Source: Marinobacter sp050379415 (GTDB lineage: Bacteria; Pseudomonadota; Gammaproteobacteria; Pseudomonadales; Oleiphilaceae). From it: a stretch of 64,000 nt of DNA. A program made the position numbers and the translations under genes. The DNA lies in contig NZ_JBNRLS010000001.1 in assembly GCF_050379415.1 (NCBI RefSeq), positions 682,001-746,000 on the forward strand. Reading direction: 5' to 3'. The notes under the pieces are model-generated. The model had not been told where the DNA came from. It saw only the letters and a program-made list of their open reading frames with translations, and did not search any database. Of the stretch, positions 1 to 8,068 are shown in pieces. Positions within the stretch are counted from its first letter, which is position 1. Every line of letters begins with the position of its first letter.

Positions 1-1170
1 GTATCGGTGGACCGTGAGCAGCGGACCAAAGAACTCCTCATCGGTCAGTTCCAGGCCGGTGGCGTCGACAATCCCCGGCGACAACAGCCCGGTATCCGGC
101 TTCAGCTGTTTCATCTCCAGCAGCGACTTGCCGCCCTGCTCCAGCATGCTCGCCTGGGCCGCCAGCAGCTTTTCCGCCGCTTCCACGGAGATCACCGAGC
201 CCATGAACGGCTGGGGATCGGCATCGAATTCACCAACTTTGATTTTGCCGGCCACCTCTATGAGGCGTTCCAGGAACTGGTCCCCTTTCTTGCCCTTGGG
301 CACCAGCAACCGCCGGGCACAGGTGCAGCGCTGCCCCGCTGAGAGAAACGCGGACTGGAGCGCATGGTGCACGGCGCCGTCCACATCCGCCACATCCTGG
401 ACGATCAGCGGGTTGTTGCCACCCATTTCCAGGGCCAGGATTTTCTCGGGTTGGCCGCCGAACTGCTGATGCAACAGGTGACCCACGGTGGAGCTGCCGG
501 TGAAGAACAGGCCGTCAATCATGGGGTGGCTTGCCAGGGACTTGCCGGTTGCCGCGGCGCCCTGAACCAGGTTGATCACGCCATCGGGCAGCCCGGCCTT
601 TTCCCAGTATTTGACGGTCATTTCCGCAACGCCCGGTGTCAGCTCGCTGGGCTTGAACACCACCGTATTGCCCGCCAGCAACGCCGGAACAATGTGACCA
701 TTGGGCAAATGGCCCGGGAAGTTGTAGGGACCGAAGACAGCCACCACCCCGTGGGGCCGGTGCCGCAGAACGGCGTGGCCGCCGGCCACATCAGACTCGG
801 TGTGACCGGTACGCTCGTTGTAGGCCTTGATGGAGATCGCCACCTTGCCAATCATCGCGGCCACCTCGGTGCGGGATTCCCACAACGGCTTGCCGGTCTC
901 CAGGCCGATCTGGTGCGCCAGGTCTTCCTTGTGCGTTTCCAGCTGATCACGGAAAGCCTCAACCACCGCCTGCCGCTCGGCAAAACTCTTGCGCTGCCAT
1001 TTTACAAATGCATTGCGGGCTTCACGGACGGCGGCATCGACGTCTTCCAGGTTGGCGCCGGTGCCGTCCCATACAGTCTCCCCCGTGACCGGTTGTACGG
1101 ACTCGAAAGGTAGACCGTGACCAGTCAGCCACAATCCGTCGATAAAGATTTCACCTGTCAGATTCGCCAT
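1..1170 (-). CDS. astD: N-succinylglutamate 5-semialdehyde dehydrogenase (AstD/AruD), 3' end cut off by the window edge
   Basis: This NAD-dependent aldehyde dehydrogenase oxidises succinylglutamate semialdehyde to succinylglutamate in arginine succinyltransferase catabolism. Reading leftward from the ATG at 1170 gives 390 residues with no stop before the edge; the family is about 490 long, so roughly 100 C-terminal residues lie outside. The start has a GGGAGG Shine-Dalgarno 9 nt upstream. Visible ALDH hallmarks are GPYNFPGHLPNGH in the cofactor fold, FTGSSTVG, the glutamate motif LEMGGNNP and the catalytic cysteine in AGQRCTCARR. It follows aruG closely, as in the Pseudomonas aruCFGDBE operon, which fixes the substrate assignment better than sequence alone. 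The next expected gene, aruB, would lie just beyond the edge. Confidence 0.95.
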   Translation of the reverse strand, partial: MANLTGEIFIDGLWLTGHGLPFESVQPVTGETVWDGTGANLEDVDAAVREARNAFVKWQRKSFAERQAVVEAFRDQLETHKEDLAHQIGLETGKPLWESRTEVAAMIGKVAISIKAYNERTGHTESDVAGGHAVLRHRPHGVVAVFGPYNFPGHLPNGHIVPALLAGNTVVFKPSELTPGVAEMTVKYWEKAGLPDGVINLVQGAAATGKSLASHPMIDGLFFTGSSTVGHLLHQQFGGQPEKILALEMGGNNPLIVQDVADVDGAVHHALQSAFLSAGQRCTCARRLLVPKGKKGDQFLERLIEVAGKIKVGEFDADPQPFMGSVISVEAAEKLLAAQASMLEQGGKSLLEMKQLKPDTGLLSPGIVDATGLELTDEEFFGPLLTVHRY

Positions 1171-1212
1171 GATTCCAAACCTCCCGGTCCTGGAGTTACT
1201 GTCATCCGCGCC

Positions 1213-2346
1213 TCAGTCCCACGATGAATGGCTGCGGTACTGCTTGTTCCTGCTCTGGGATAGTTCATCAGTATTTTCGCTTTCCCTATGAAAGTGAATG
1301 GGCCAGAAACCGCCTTCTTTCAAGGGCGCGAGGCGCACTGAATCCCCGGATTGTACCTGCAGGGCTTCCGCCATCTCTGGTGGCATCCGGACCGTTTCGG
1401 GCCCGATGTACCGTGTCGGCAGCGTGGTCACCCGAAAATCCCGGAACGACCGGTTCGAGACCATCATCCGTTCCGTCGGCGGTGCCTCCAGGCTGATCGG
1501 TTTCCTGGTTACCAGAACGTAGCGATTGACACTTTCCCGGATGGTGCGGATGTTGTGCACAAACGCTTCCACTACCGGGCCACCGTCGAAAATGTCCACC
1601 AGACCATTAAAGTTGAAGCCTTCCGCCTGCAGCATCTTCAGTGCGGGCACGGTGTTCTCGTGCACCCGGCCGATGACTGCACGCGCCGAGTCCGGCAGCA
1701 TCGGCACATAGATCGGATACTTGGGCATCAATTCAGCGATAAAGGATTTGTCGCCCAGCCCGGAGAGCTTGTCCGCTTCGCTGAATTCCATGTCGAAGAA
1801 CTTGGCACCAAGCGCGTCCCAGAGCGGGCTCTGGCCGTTGCTGTCGGACACGCCCCGCATTTCGGCAAACACCTTCTCGGAAAAATGCTTGCGGAAGTCG
1901 TCCAGGTACATGAACCGGCAGCGGGACAGCAGCAGCCCATTACCGCCGCCCTGGTACTGCTTCGATAGCAGCAGCGAGCAGATTTCACTGGTGTCGGTCA
2001 TGTCATTGGACAACTGGAGTGTCGGGGTGCGCACGTGCACTCCCAGCTCCCGGGAGGCATTAACGGTGAGGCTCAGGCGATAGTTATAGAATACCTCGTC
2101 CAGCCCGACCCGGGCCTGGATGCCACTGATCCCGGCTGCCTTGCCGGTTTCGGTGTCCTCCAGCGCAAACAGGTACAGGCCCGCCTCGGGCGCACAGCGC
2201 TGGTTGAAGGTTTCACGGGCGTGATCAATCTTTCGCTGCAACAACGCCCGGTCAGCGGGCAGCGTGGTCAGGCCTTTGCCCGCGTTCTGGGCCATTGTGT
2301 AGAGGTCATCGAGATCGTTCTGTTGTAGCGGCCGGATTACCAGCAT
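1213..2346 (-). CDS. aruG: Arginine N-succinyltransferase, beta subunit (AruG/AstA family)
   Basis: This subunit of arginine N-succinyltransferase transfers succinyl from succinyl-CoA to the alpha-amino group of arginine, the first step of the AST pathway. The ATG at 2346 (protein beginning MLVIRPLQQNDLDDLY, 377 aa) is preceded by AGGAGG; a longer reading from 2388 would overlap the end of aruF and lacks such a site. The protein is paralogous to the neighbouring aruF product: both share FIAELMP..PIYV and DIFD.GPV.EA blocks, as expected for the two-subunit Pseudomonas-type enzyme rather than the single AstA of enterics. It lies 28 bp after aruF and 42 bp before aruD in one leftward operon. Confidence 0.93.
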   Translation of the reverse strand: MLVIRPLQQNDLDDLYTMAQNAGKGLTTLPADRALLQRKIDHARETFNQRCAPEAGLYLFALEDTETGKAAGISGIQARVGLDEVFYNYRLSLTVNASRELGVHVRTPTLQLSNDMTDTSEICSLLLSKQYQGGGNGLLLSRCRFMYLDDFRKHFSEKVFAEMRGVSDSNGQSPLWDALGAKFFDMEFSEADKLSGLGDKSFIAELMPKYPIYVPMLPDSARAVIGRVHENTVPALKMLQAEGFNFNGLVDIFDGGPVVEAFVHNIRTIRESVNRYVLVTRKPISLEAPPTERMMVSNRSFRDFRVTTLPTRYIGPETVRMPPEMAEALQVQSGDSVRLAPLKEGGFWPIHFHRESENTDELSQSRNKQYRSHSSWD

Positions 2347-2374
2347 GGGCAGGCCTCCTGGTTGCGGCTCCGGT

Positions 2375-3391
2375 TCATAGTGGCGCAATCCTTACGGTGT
2401 CACCGGCACTCTTGTTGAGTACTTGCCAGGTGCGGACCGGAACTTTCAGTTTGTCTTCGAGGGTTTCCGCTACTGGCGTCACGGTACATCTGAACTGATC
2501 GCCCTCTCCTGCCGCGATCAGGCAAGTTTCACCGGCATCCTCGTGGCTGCCATGCAACTCCTTGCGGGTGCTGGTGACCAGTGTGCGCAGGCCGTCGGTT
2601 CGGGCTTCGAGCACCGGGCCGGCATCAAAGATATCGAGGTAGCAGCCGGCATGAAAACCTTCCCGCTGTAAAAGTTCCAGATTGGGGACGGTGAGTTTGT
2701 GCGGCTGCCCCAGGGCTTCCTGCGCTTTGGGGCTGAGCAGGGTCACGTAGATAGGATTGGGAGGCATCAGTTCGGCGATAAAGGTCTTGCTGAGCGTCCC
2801 CGAATACTGGTCCGCGGTCTGGAAATCCATGTTGAAGAAGTGCCGGCCGAGGCTGTCCCAGAAGGGCACGCTGCCATCGTCTTCCTGTACGCCCTGGATC
2901 TCGACCACCATACGGGCGTTGAACCATGCCCTGTGCTCGGCGATAAACATCAGTCTGGCCCGGGACAGCAGTTCGAAGGCGTCGGTATTGCGCAGTTCGG
3001 GTTTGATGGCGAAGGAGCACAGCAGGCTCTGGTCGGTCAGGCCGTGGCTGGGGTACAGGACTTCGACCCGGCGGGAAACTCCGAGTTCATGGGAGGCGTG
3101 GATCAGTGCATCCCGGCGGTAGTTGTAGAATGGCTGGCCATTGCCGGCACGCGTGTCGATGCCGGCGGTGCCGAGGATTTCGCCGGTGTCGGTGTTTTCG
3201 AGGACGAAGAGGAACCTCGGGGGTTCGTCGGACGTGGTTTTGCCGGCGAAGGAGTCCAGGGAGTGCCGGATTTTGCTGGCCAGGGCTTCCTTCTGTTTCG
3301 GGAGCGTGGAGGACATTCTCGCGCCCTGGGTGCCTGCGATTTCCAGGATCGGTTCCAGATCAGCTGGGGTTGCCGGACGGACTAGCCACAT
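2375..3391 (-). CDS. aruF: Arginine N-succinyltransferase, alpha subunit (AruF)
   Basis: This is the partner subunit of aruG in arginine N-succinyltransferase, 338 aa, beginning MWLVRPATPADLEPIL. It has the AstA family core: FIAELMPPNPIYV near residue 210, then the YLDIFDAGPVLEA block. The ATG at 3391 has a GGGAG 6 nt upstream. The gene order aruC-aruF-aruG-aruD matches the Pseudomonas aru operon. Oddly, a 112-bp inverted-repeat element (3450-3561) separates aruC from aruF and should be transcribed within the operon, so it could alter the ratio of aminotransferase to the downstream enzymes. That effect is inference. Confidence 0.93.
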   Translation of the reverse strand: MWLVRPATPADLEPILEIAGTQGARMSSTLPKQKEALASKIRHSLDSFAGKTTSDEPPRFLFVLENTDTGEILGTAGIDTRAGNGQPFYNYRRDALIHASHELGVSRRVEVLYPSHGLTDQSLLCSFAIKPELRNTDAFELLSRARLMFIAEHRAWFNARMVVEIQGVQEDDGSVPFWDSLGRHFFNMDFQTADQYSGTLSKTFIAELMPPNPIYVTLLSPKAQEALGQPHKLTVPNLELLQREGFHAGCYLDIFDAGPVLEARTDGLRTLVTSTRKELHGSHEDAGETCLIAAGEGDQFRCTVTPVAETLEDKLKVPVRTWQVLNKSAGDTVRIAPL

Positions 3392-3449
3392 AGTTGCTCC
3401 CTGATTGTTCTTGGTCTGGGCATTCCCTAAGGTTCGGAAGTGCCTGCCC

Positions 3450-3561
3450 GGCCGAAGCCCGGTACCACCTTCCGGGAACCGCTACGAGCACGTCCATGTG
3501 CGCTTGTTTCAGGCCATCCCTGGCCTTCAACATTCCCGGAAGGTGGTACCGGGCTCCGGCC
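3450..3561 (+). repeat. 112-bp structured inverted-repeat element, copy 1
   Basis: A 29-nt left arm (3450-3478) and a 29-nt right arm (3533-3561) are reverse complements with one mismatch. They enclose a 54-nt core (3479-3532). The core holds two smaller hairpins: GCACGT/ATGTGC around CC, and AGGCC/GGCCT around ATCCCT. Nearly the same core recurs at 7937-7990 (opposite strand) and, interrupted, at 52307-52441. It lies 11 nt after the aruC stop codon. Confidence 0.85.
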
Positions 3562-3571
3562 TACTTCTGGT

Positions 3572-4786
3572 TCAGGCCGTCACCTTCTCAACGGCCCGCT
3601 CGAAACGCTCTAACGCTTCTTCAATATCCTGATCCGGGATGATGAGTGACGGCGCCAGGCGGACAACGTTTCCGCCGGCGACCAGTACCATTACGCCTTC
3701 ATCGAGACCGGCGTTCAGGAAGTCCTTGGCCTTGCCCTGCCATTTTTCGGTCAATACACAACCCAGCAGCAGACCGGCACCGCGGACTTCGCTGAAAATG
3801 CCGTAACGCTCGCCGATATCCATCATGCCCTTGCGGAGTTTGTCGGAGCGGGCTTTGACGCCCTTGAGGATTTCCGGCTGGCTGATGGTGTCGACCACTT
3901 TCTGGGCTACCGCACAGGCCAAAGCGTTGCCGCCGTATGTGCTGCCGTGGGTGCCGACGCCGAGGCTGGCGGCGATTTTGGCAGTGGTGAGCATGGCCGC
4001 CACCGGGAAGCCGCCGCCGAGGCTTTTGGCGCTGGAAAGGATGTCCGGGGTGACGTCGTACATTTGGTAGGCGTACAGGTGGCCGGTGCGGCCGACGCCG
4101 GTCTGGACTTCATCGAAGACCAGCAGGGCGTCGTTTTCGTCGCACAGGTCGCGCAGACCTTTGAGAAATTCGGGATCAGCCGGCATGACTCCGCCTTCGC
4201 CCTGGATAGGCTCAACCACTACGGCGCAGGTTTTCTCTTTGGAGATCAGGGCCTTGACGGATTCCAGGTTGTTGTACTCGGCGTGATGGATACCACCCGG
4301 AGCCGGTTCGAAGCCTTCCAGGTACTTGGGCTGGCCACCCACGCTGACGGTGAACAGGGTGCGGCCGTGGAAGGAGTTGGTGAACGAGATGATTTCGTTC
4401 TTCTCCGGGCCGTAATGTTCCCACGCGTACCGGCGGGCCAGTTTGAAGGCGGCTTCGTTGGCTTCGCCGCCGGAGTTGGCGAAGAATACCCGTTCGGCGA
4501 ATGTGAGGTCGCACAGGGTCTTGGCCAGGCGCAGCGCTGGCTCGTTGGTCATGACGTTGGACAGATGCCAGATTTTCTCGGCCTGGTCATGAAGTGCGCC
4601 AATGAGCCCGGGGTGGGAGTGACCAAGGCAGGTCACGGCGATGCCACCCTGGAGATCCACGAACTCCCGACCTTCCTGGTCCCAGATGCGAGAGCCTTCG
4701 CCACGTACCGGGATGATGTTCCCGGGGGCGTAGTTGGGCACCATGACTTCATCAAACAGTTCGCGGGAAACGGGCTCTTTGTTCAT
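3572..4786 (-). CDS. aruC: Succinylornithine / acetylornithine aminotransferase (AruC/ArgD family)
   Basis: This PLP-dependent class III aminotransferase converts N2-succinylornithine and 2-oxoglutarate to succinylglutamate semialdehyde and glutamate. In pseudomonads the same enzyme also serves as acetylornithine aminotransferase in arginine synthesis. The protein is 404 aa. Visible features are NSGGEANEAAFK near residue 104 (PLP phosphate binding), FDEVQTGVGRTG at 224-235 and the Schiff-base lysine K254 in SSAKSLGGGFP. It is the first gene of the leftward aru operon and is followed by the 112-bp inverted-repeat element before aruF. Sequence alone does not separate a purely catabolic AstC from a dual-role ArgD; operon position favours AruC. 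Confidence 0.93.
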   Translation of the reverse strand: MNKEPVSRELFDEVMVPNYAPGNIIPVRGEGSRIWDQEGREFVDLQGGIAVTCLGHSHPGLIGALHDQAEKIWHLSNVMTNEPALRLAKTLCDLTFAERVFFANSGGEANEAAFKLARRYAWEHYGPEKNEIISFTNSFHGRTLFTVSVGGQPKYLEGFEPAPGGIHHAEYNNLESVKALISKEKTCAVVVEPIQGEGGVMPADPEFLKGLRDLCDENDALLVFDEVQTGVGRTGHLYAYQMYDVTPDILSSAKSLGGGFPVAAMLTTAKIAASLGVGTHGSTYGGNALACAVAQKVVDTISQPEILKGVKARSDKLRKGMMDIGERYGIFSEVRGAGLLLGCVLTEKWQGKAKDFLNAGLDEGVMVLVAGGNVVRLAPSLIIPDQDIEEALERFERAVEKVTA

Positions 4787-4880
4787 AAATCTCTCTCAAC
4801 GGGATCCAAACCTTTAACATAGCAGGCAATGTTTCAGATTCGCACTAGGTAGGAGTGCGGACCGTTCCATAATACGCCAC

Positions 4881-6332
4881 TCAGGGCATAAGCACATCCG
4901 GAGTGCCTGTGTACGGTAACTCGATCAGGCGTCTGGACTTTCCGTCACGCCCCATCAGTGTCTTGACCAACAGTTTGTAGGAATCGAGGTCAAAGGTCAC
5001 GGCCTGACCGCTCAGGAAGAGGTCACGGAGTTCGTCTTCGTGGTGAACGCTGGCAACGTGTATCCAGTTGTAGACCACCAGAATGTCCGTCCGCCCGGTT
5101 TTCTCGTTGCGCTCGACGATGCCGACCGGTCCCTGCCAGGGCCAGGTTGTCAGGCGCAGGCCGTGGAAGGCGACCTGCATCCGCAGATTGTAGCGAACGA
5201 CATCCTCCTCCCCTTCACAGGCGCCCTTGCAGCGGCCGAGAGAACGCTGGAAGCAGGCGCCTTCGCTCGCAGGCTCCAAGCCCAGTAGCTGGTTGCACAG
5301 TTCGTTTTTAGCCGCGATGCCGCTGAGCGCGCGTTCCGCATCCCGCTTGCTCCGGAACAGCCCGAAATAGTCTCCGAGCCGGTGCGGTTCGATTTCCCGC
5401 ACCAACCTTGCCTGGAGATAGCCCGACTCGTTCGTTGTCAGCTCGATGCTGACCAGATTTTTTGCCGCCCGGGAGCGACGGTTGAACATGGGCTTGAGAG
5501 TCTTGATCTGTTTCAGTTCCAGCAGCAGCGCACCAAGCTCGCCGGCCGTCTCCGTCCACTCGACCCGGCGCAGGCTTTCGGACATCCGTACGCCGCGGCT
5601 GGAGTTGTGGTCCCCGGAAAAATGAGAGGCGACCCGCTGGGCGATATTGGTGCTCTTTCCGACATAGAGCAGCACATCGTTCTCACCATAGAACCGGTAC
5701 ACCCCCGGCACCCGCGGCAGCTCATCCATCATGCCTGGCGGCAGGTTAGAGGGCACGCTGGGCTTTTGCAGCAGTTCCCGGATCGCCGTTTCCATAGGCC
5801 CGTCCCCATGGTCCTTCCGGGCATGCTCGAAAAACGCGAGCATCGCGGACACATCACCCATTGCCCGGTGGCGCTGAACCTGCGCCAGGGCATGACGTGC
5901 AATCAGCGCATCCATGTTGTGGCGCCGGAATTCCGGATACAGCCGCCTTGAGAGCTTCACCGTGCACAGCACCCGGGCCGAGAACATCCGGCCCAGACGC
6001 CGGAATTCGGATTTAATGAAGCCGTAATCAAAGCGCGCGTTGTGGGCCACAAACACACAATCCTTCAACCGCGCTTCCAGCTCATCGGCCACCTCCCCGA
6101 ACAACGGCGCCCGGGCCACCATCTCATTGCTGATGCCGGTAAGCCGTTCAATAAACGGGGAAATCCGGGTTTCCGGATTGATCAGCGTCTGCCACTCCCC
6201 GACCACCTCCCCGGCCCGCCAGAACCGGATACCGATTTCCGTTATGCGGTCATGGGACGAATTGCCCCCGGTGGTTTCAATATCCAGAAACGCAAAGGTG
6301 TTGTCTGTAAGGTATGTACTTTGGGAGGTCAT
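4881..6332 (-). CDS. DEDDh 3'-5' exonuclease fused to a GIY-YIG nuclease domain (DnaQ/Cho-like)
   Basis: This 483-aa protein joins two nuclease modules. Residues 10-180 are a DnaQ-type exonuclease with FLDIET (D17, E19), HNARFDYGF at 107-115 and the terminal HRAMGD (H165, D170). Residues 210-290 are a UvrC/Cho-type GIY-YIG domain with PGVYRFY and LLYVGKS around 219-237 and the downstream LELKQIKTLKP segment. The C-terminal 190 residues resemble the poorly described tail of related fusions and contain a cysteine cluster near 350-370 (CFQRSLGRCKGAC). A role in DNA repair or damage-specific incision is likely by family, but the substrate is unknown. It is a single gene, not in an obvious operon. 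Confidence 0.85.
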   Translation of the reverse strand: MTSQSTYLTDNTFAFLDIETTGGNSSHDRITEIGIRFWRAGEVVGEWQTLINPETRISPFIERLTGISNEMVARAPLFGEVADELEARLKDCVFVAHNARFDYGFIKSEFRRLGRMFSARVLCTVKLSRRLYPEFRRHNMDALIARHALAQVQRHRAMGDVSAMLAFFEHARKDHGDGPMETAIRELLQKPSVPSNLPPGMMDELPRVPGVYRFYGENDVLLYVGKSTNIAQRVASHFSGDHNSSRGVRMSESLRRVEWTETAGELGALLLELKQIKTLKPMFNRRSRAAKNLVSIELTTNESGYLQARLVREIEPHRLGDYFGLFRSKRDAERALSGIAAKNELCNQLLGLEPASEGACFQRSLGRCKGACEGEEDVVRYNLRMQVAFHGLRLTTWPWQGPVGIVERNEKTGRTDILVVYNWIHVASVHHEDELRDLFLSGQAVTFDLDSYKLLVKTLMGRDGKSRRLIELPYTGTPDVLMP

Positions 6333-6397
6333 TGCTCACCATTACGACGAAAGGTCAACCGCAGATGTCTGTATATCAACGAAAATCGACTATAGAC

Positions 6398-6420
6398 ATT
6401 CGTCTAAATAATCGACGAAT
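6398..6420 (+). promoter_or_regulatory. Inverted repeat upstream of the porin gene
   Basis: ATTCGTC (6398-6404) and GACGAAT (6414-6420) form a perfect 7-bp inverted repeat around 9 AT-rich bases, about 75 bp before the porin start. It could be an operator or a leader stem. No known regulator consensus was recognised. Confidence 0.35.
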
Positions 6421-6495
6421 TTATTTGAATTGTCATGGATTCGTAACTACCTTGTTTGTGGGTCCAACAACAACAAATGTGTGGAGACAACAACG

Positions 6496-7605
6496 ATGCA
6501 AAGTAATAACAAACTGAGAATGGCAATTCGTGCGACGGCAGCTGCAACCATCTTCGGTATGGCAGCCCAGGCACAAGCCTTCAGCTTCAGCGCTGGCGAC
6601 GTGGATGCGAGCGTTTACGGTTACGCCCGTCTGAACATGAGCTATGACATGGATGAAAATGTCGCAAACTCAGGTCACCGCGGGGGCACTTTCCCAACTA
6701 TCGATGATAGCCAGGACGTAGACGGCCATTTTGGTGCCGCTGCTTCCCAGAGCCGGATTGGTGTGAAAGCCACTCACGCTAATGGCGTCATGGTGAATAT
6801 CGAAGGCGACTTCATGGGTGCGGATTATACAGGTGGAGCCCTTCGCCTTCGTCACGCCTACGGTTCCTACAATGGCGTTCTGGCTGGCCAGACCTGGTCC
6901 AACTACAATAGCTTTGTCGCCTATACCCCAACTCTGGACTTTGACGGCGTGGTAGGCCAAGGGGGCTATGGATCACGTACTGCCCAGCTTCGTTACACAA
7001 CCGGACCTTTGTCGTTCGCTATCGAGGACCCTAAAGGCGGTGGTTTCGCCAACAGCAAAAACGGCATGCCGGCTCTGAGTGCACGACTGGAAGACAGTGC
7101 TGGCGGGTTCTCCTACGCTGCTGCTGCACTGGTCAAGCAGAACGCTTACGATACTGGCACCACTGACGACACGGCTATGGGATATGCGGCGTTTGGCGCT
7201 GCGAGTATGGCCCTGTCCGACATGATCACCATCCGGGGCGTAATCAACTATACTGATGGCGCTAATGGTTACCTGTACCGCTCTGGCGGCGCGGATGCCT
7301 ACATTGACCCCACCACCGGCGACCTGGAGACTATTACCGGCGTGGGCGGTAGTGTTGGCGCCACTATCAGCCTTGGTGGCGGCCGCACCATTAATGCCAC
7401 CTATGGCCAGACCATGCTGGACGTAGATGATCTGAACGACCCCACTGCTCTGGAAACAAACACAAACGCTTTCATTAACTACCAGTGGACGCCGATCGAG
7501 AACGTCATGATGGGTGTTGAGTACGGGTACTACAATGCTGAGAATCAGGGTGGCGAAGACGACGACGCTAACCGCCTGATGTTCGCAGCGCAATATAACT
7601 TCTAA
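6496..7605 (+). CDS. Outer-membrane porin (gram-negative beta-barrel)
   Basis: A 369-aa secreted beta-barrel protein. The start at 6496 (MQSNNKLRMAIR) is preferred because GGAG lies 9 nt upstream and it gives a clean signal peptide of about 28 residues ending AAQAQA; an in-frame ATG 66 nt upstream would add a non-signal-like leader. The mature part has alternating short strands and turns (VYGYARLNMSYDM, QSRIGVKATHANGVMVNIEGDF, LRLRHAYGSYNGVLAGQTWSNY), an acidic late turn and a terminal phenylalanine (FAAQYNF), the outer-membrane assembly signal. It resembles the trimeric porin-like DcaP/Omp families. The transported solute cannot be read from sequence. A strong terminator follows. Confidence 0.85.
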   Translation: MQSNNKLRMAIRATAAATIFGMAAQAQAFSFSAGDVDASVYGYARLNMSYDMDENVANSGHRGGTFPTIDDSQDVDGHFGAAASQSRIGVKATHANGVMVNIEGDFMGADYTGGALRLRHAYGSYNGVLAGQTWSNYNSFVAYTPTLDFDGVVGQGGYGSRTAQLRYTTGPLSFAIEDPKGGGFANSKNGMPALSARLEDSAGGFSYAAAALVKQNAYDTGTTDDTAMGYAAFGAASMALSDMITIRGVINYTDGANGYLYRSGGADAYIDPTTGDLETITGVGGSVGATISLGGGRTINATYGQTMLDVDDLNDPTALETNTNAFINYQWTPIENVMMGVEYGYYNAENQGGEDDDANRLMFAAQYNF

Positions 7606-7633
7606 TCCTTCCTTTTTAGAAGTTAACTCGGAA

Positions 7634-7662
7634 AGGCCCCGGCATTTGCCGGGGCTTTTTCG
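7634..7662 (+). terminator. Rho-independent terminator of the porin gene
   Basis: Perfect 8-bp stem GCCCCGGC/GCCGGGGC (7636-7643, 7648-7655) with an ATTT loop, followed by TTTTT. Confidence 0.9.
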
Positions 7663-7696
7663 TTTCTGGGAGAGAGCCTGGCTCTGATGCGACTCC

Positions 7697-7726
7697 GGGG
7701 TCTGATGAAAGCCTTCATCTGACCCC
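7697..7726. repeat. 30-bp REP-like palindrome (ATGAA type)
   Basis: Near-perfect palindrome of the family with half-site GGGGTCAGATGAAAG. It is the first of three copies in the porin-aceF gap. Confidence 0.9.
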
Positions 7727-7770
7727 GTTTTGGAGGTCAGCGCCAAAGCTTTGGCAGTTAGTCCAAGAAT

Positions 7771-7800
7771 GGGGTCAGAAGAAAGTGTTCTTCAGACCCC
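7771..7800. repeat. 30-bp REP-like palindrome (AAGAA type)
   Basis: Variant with GGGGTCAGAAGAAAG and a matching right half, so the stem change is compensated. It starts 74 bp after the previous copy. Confidence 0.9.
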
Positions 7801-7837
7801 AGAGTAGCGCCTCGGCTCCAGGGATCGATCCAAGAAA

Positions 7838-7867
7838 GGGGTCAGAAGAAGGCTTTCTTCTGACCCC
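7838..7867. repeat. 30-bp REP-like palindrome (AAGAA type)
   Basis: Third copy in the array, 67 bp after the second. The halves GGGGTCAGAAGAAGG and CTTTCTTCTGACCCC are almost perfectly complementary. Confidence 0.9.
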
Positions 7868-7907
7868 GGGCCGGCTGAACATTGCAGAAGTATCTGAGAA
7901 GCCAGAA

Positions 7908-8019
7908 CGACAAAGGCCGGGGCCACGTTTCAGGACTGTTGAGGGCCAGGGACGGCCCGAAACAAGCGCACATGGATGTGCTTGTAGCGTGTCCTGAAAC
8001 GCGGCCCCGGCCTTTGTCG
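7908..8019 (-). repeat. 112-bp structured inverted-repeat element, copy 2
   Basis: Arms at 7908-7936 and 7991-8019 (29 nt each, one mismatch) enclose a 54-nt core (7937-7990). Read on the minus strand, the core closely matches the core at 3479-3532. The arms agree with those of copy 1 at only about 18 of 29 positions yet are complementary to each other. The internal hairpins are kept, one with an A-T to G-C pair change (GGGCC/GGCCC). It lies 49 nt after the aceF stop codon. Confidence 0.85.
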
Positions 8020-8068
8020 CGCCTCCCAACTCGCAGGCTGGGAGGCGCCATAGCACGGAACCTAAAAC

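Noticed and set aside
3405..3642. Short ORFs with a recurring MCACFRPSLAFNIPG-like peptide, also at about 7842-8405 and 52222-52548
   Set aside because: The shared peptide comes from translating the conserved core of the structured repeat. The frame and ends differ between copies and there are no ribosome sites, so it is DNA-level repetition rather than a protein family.
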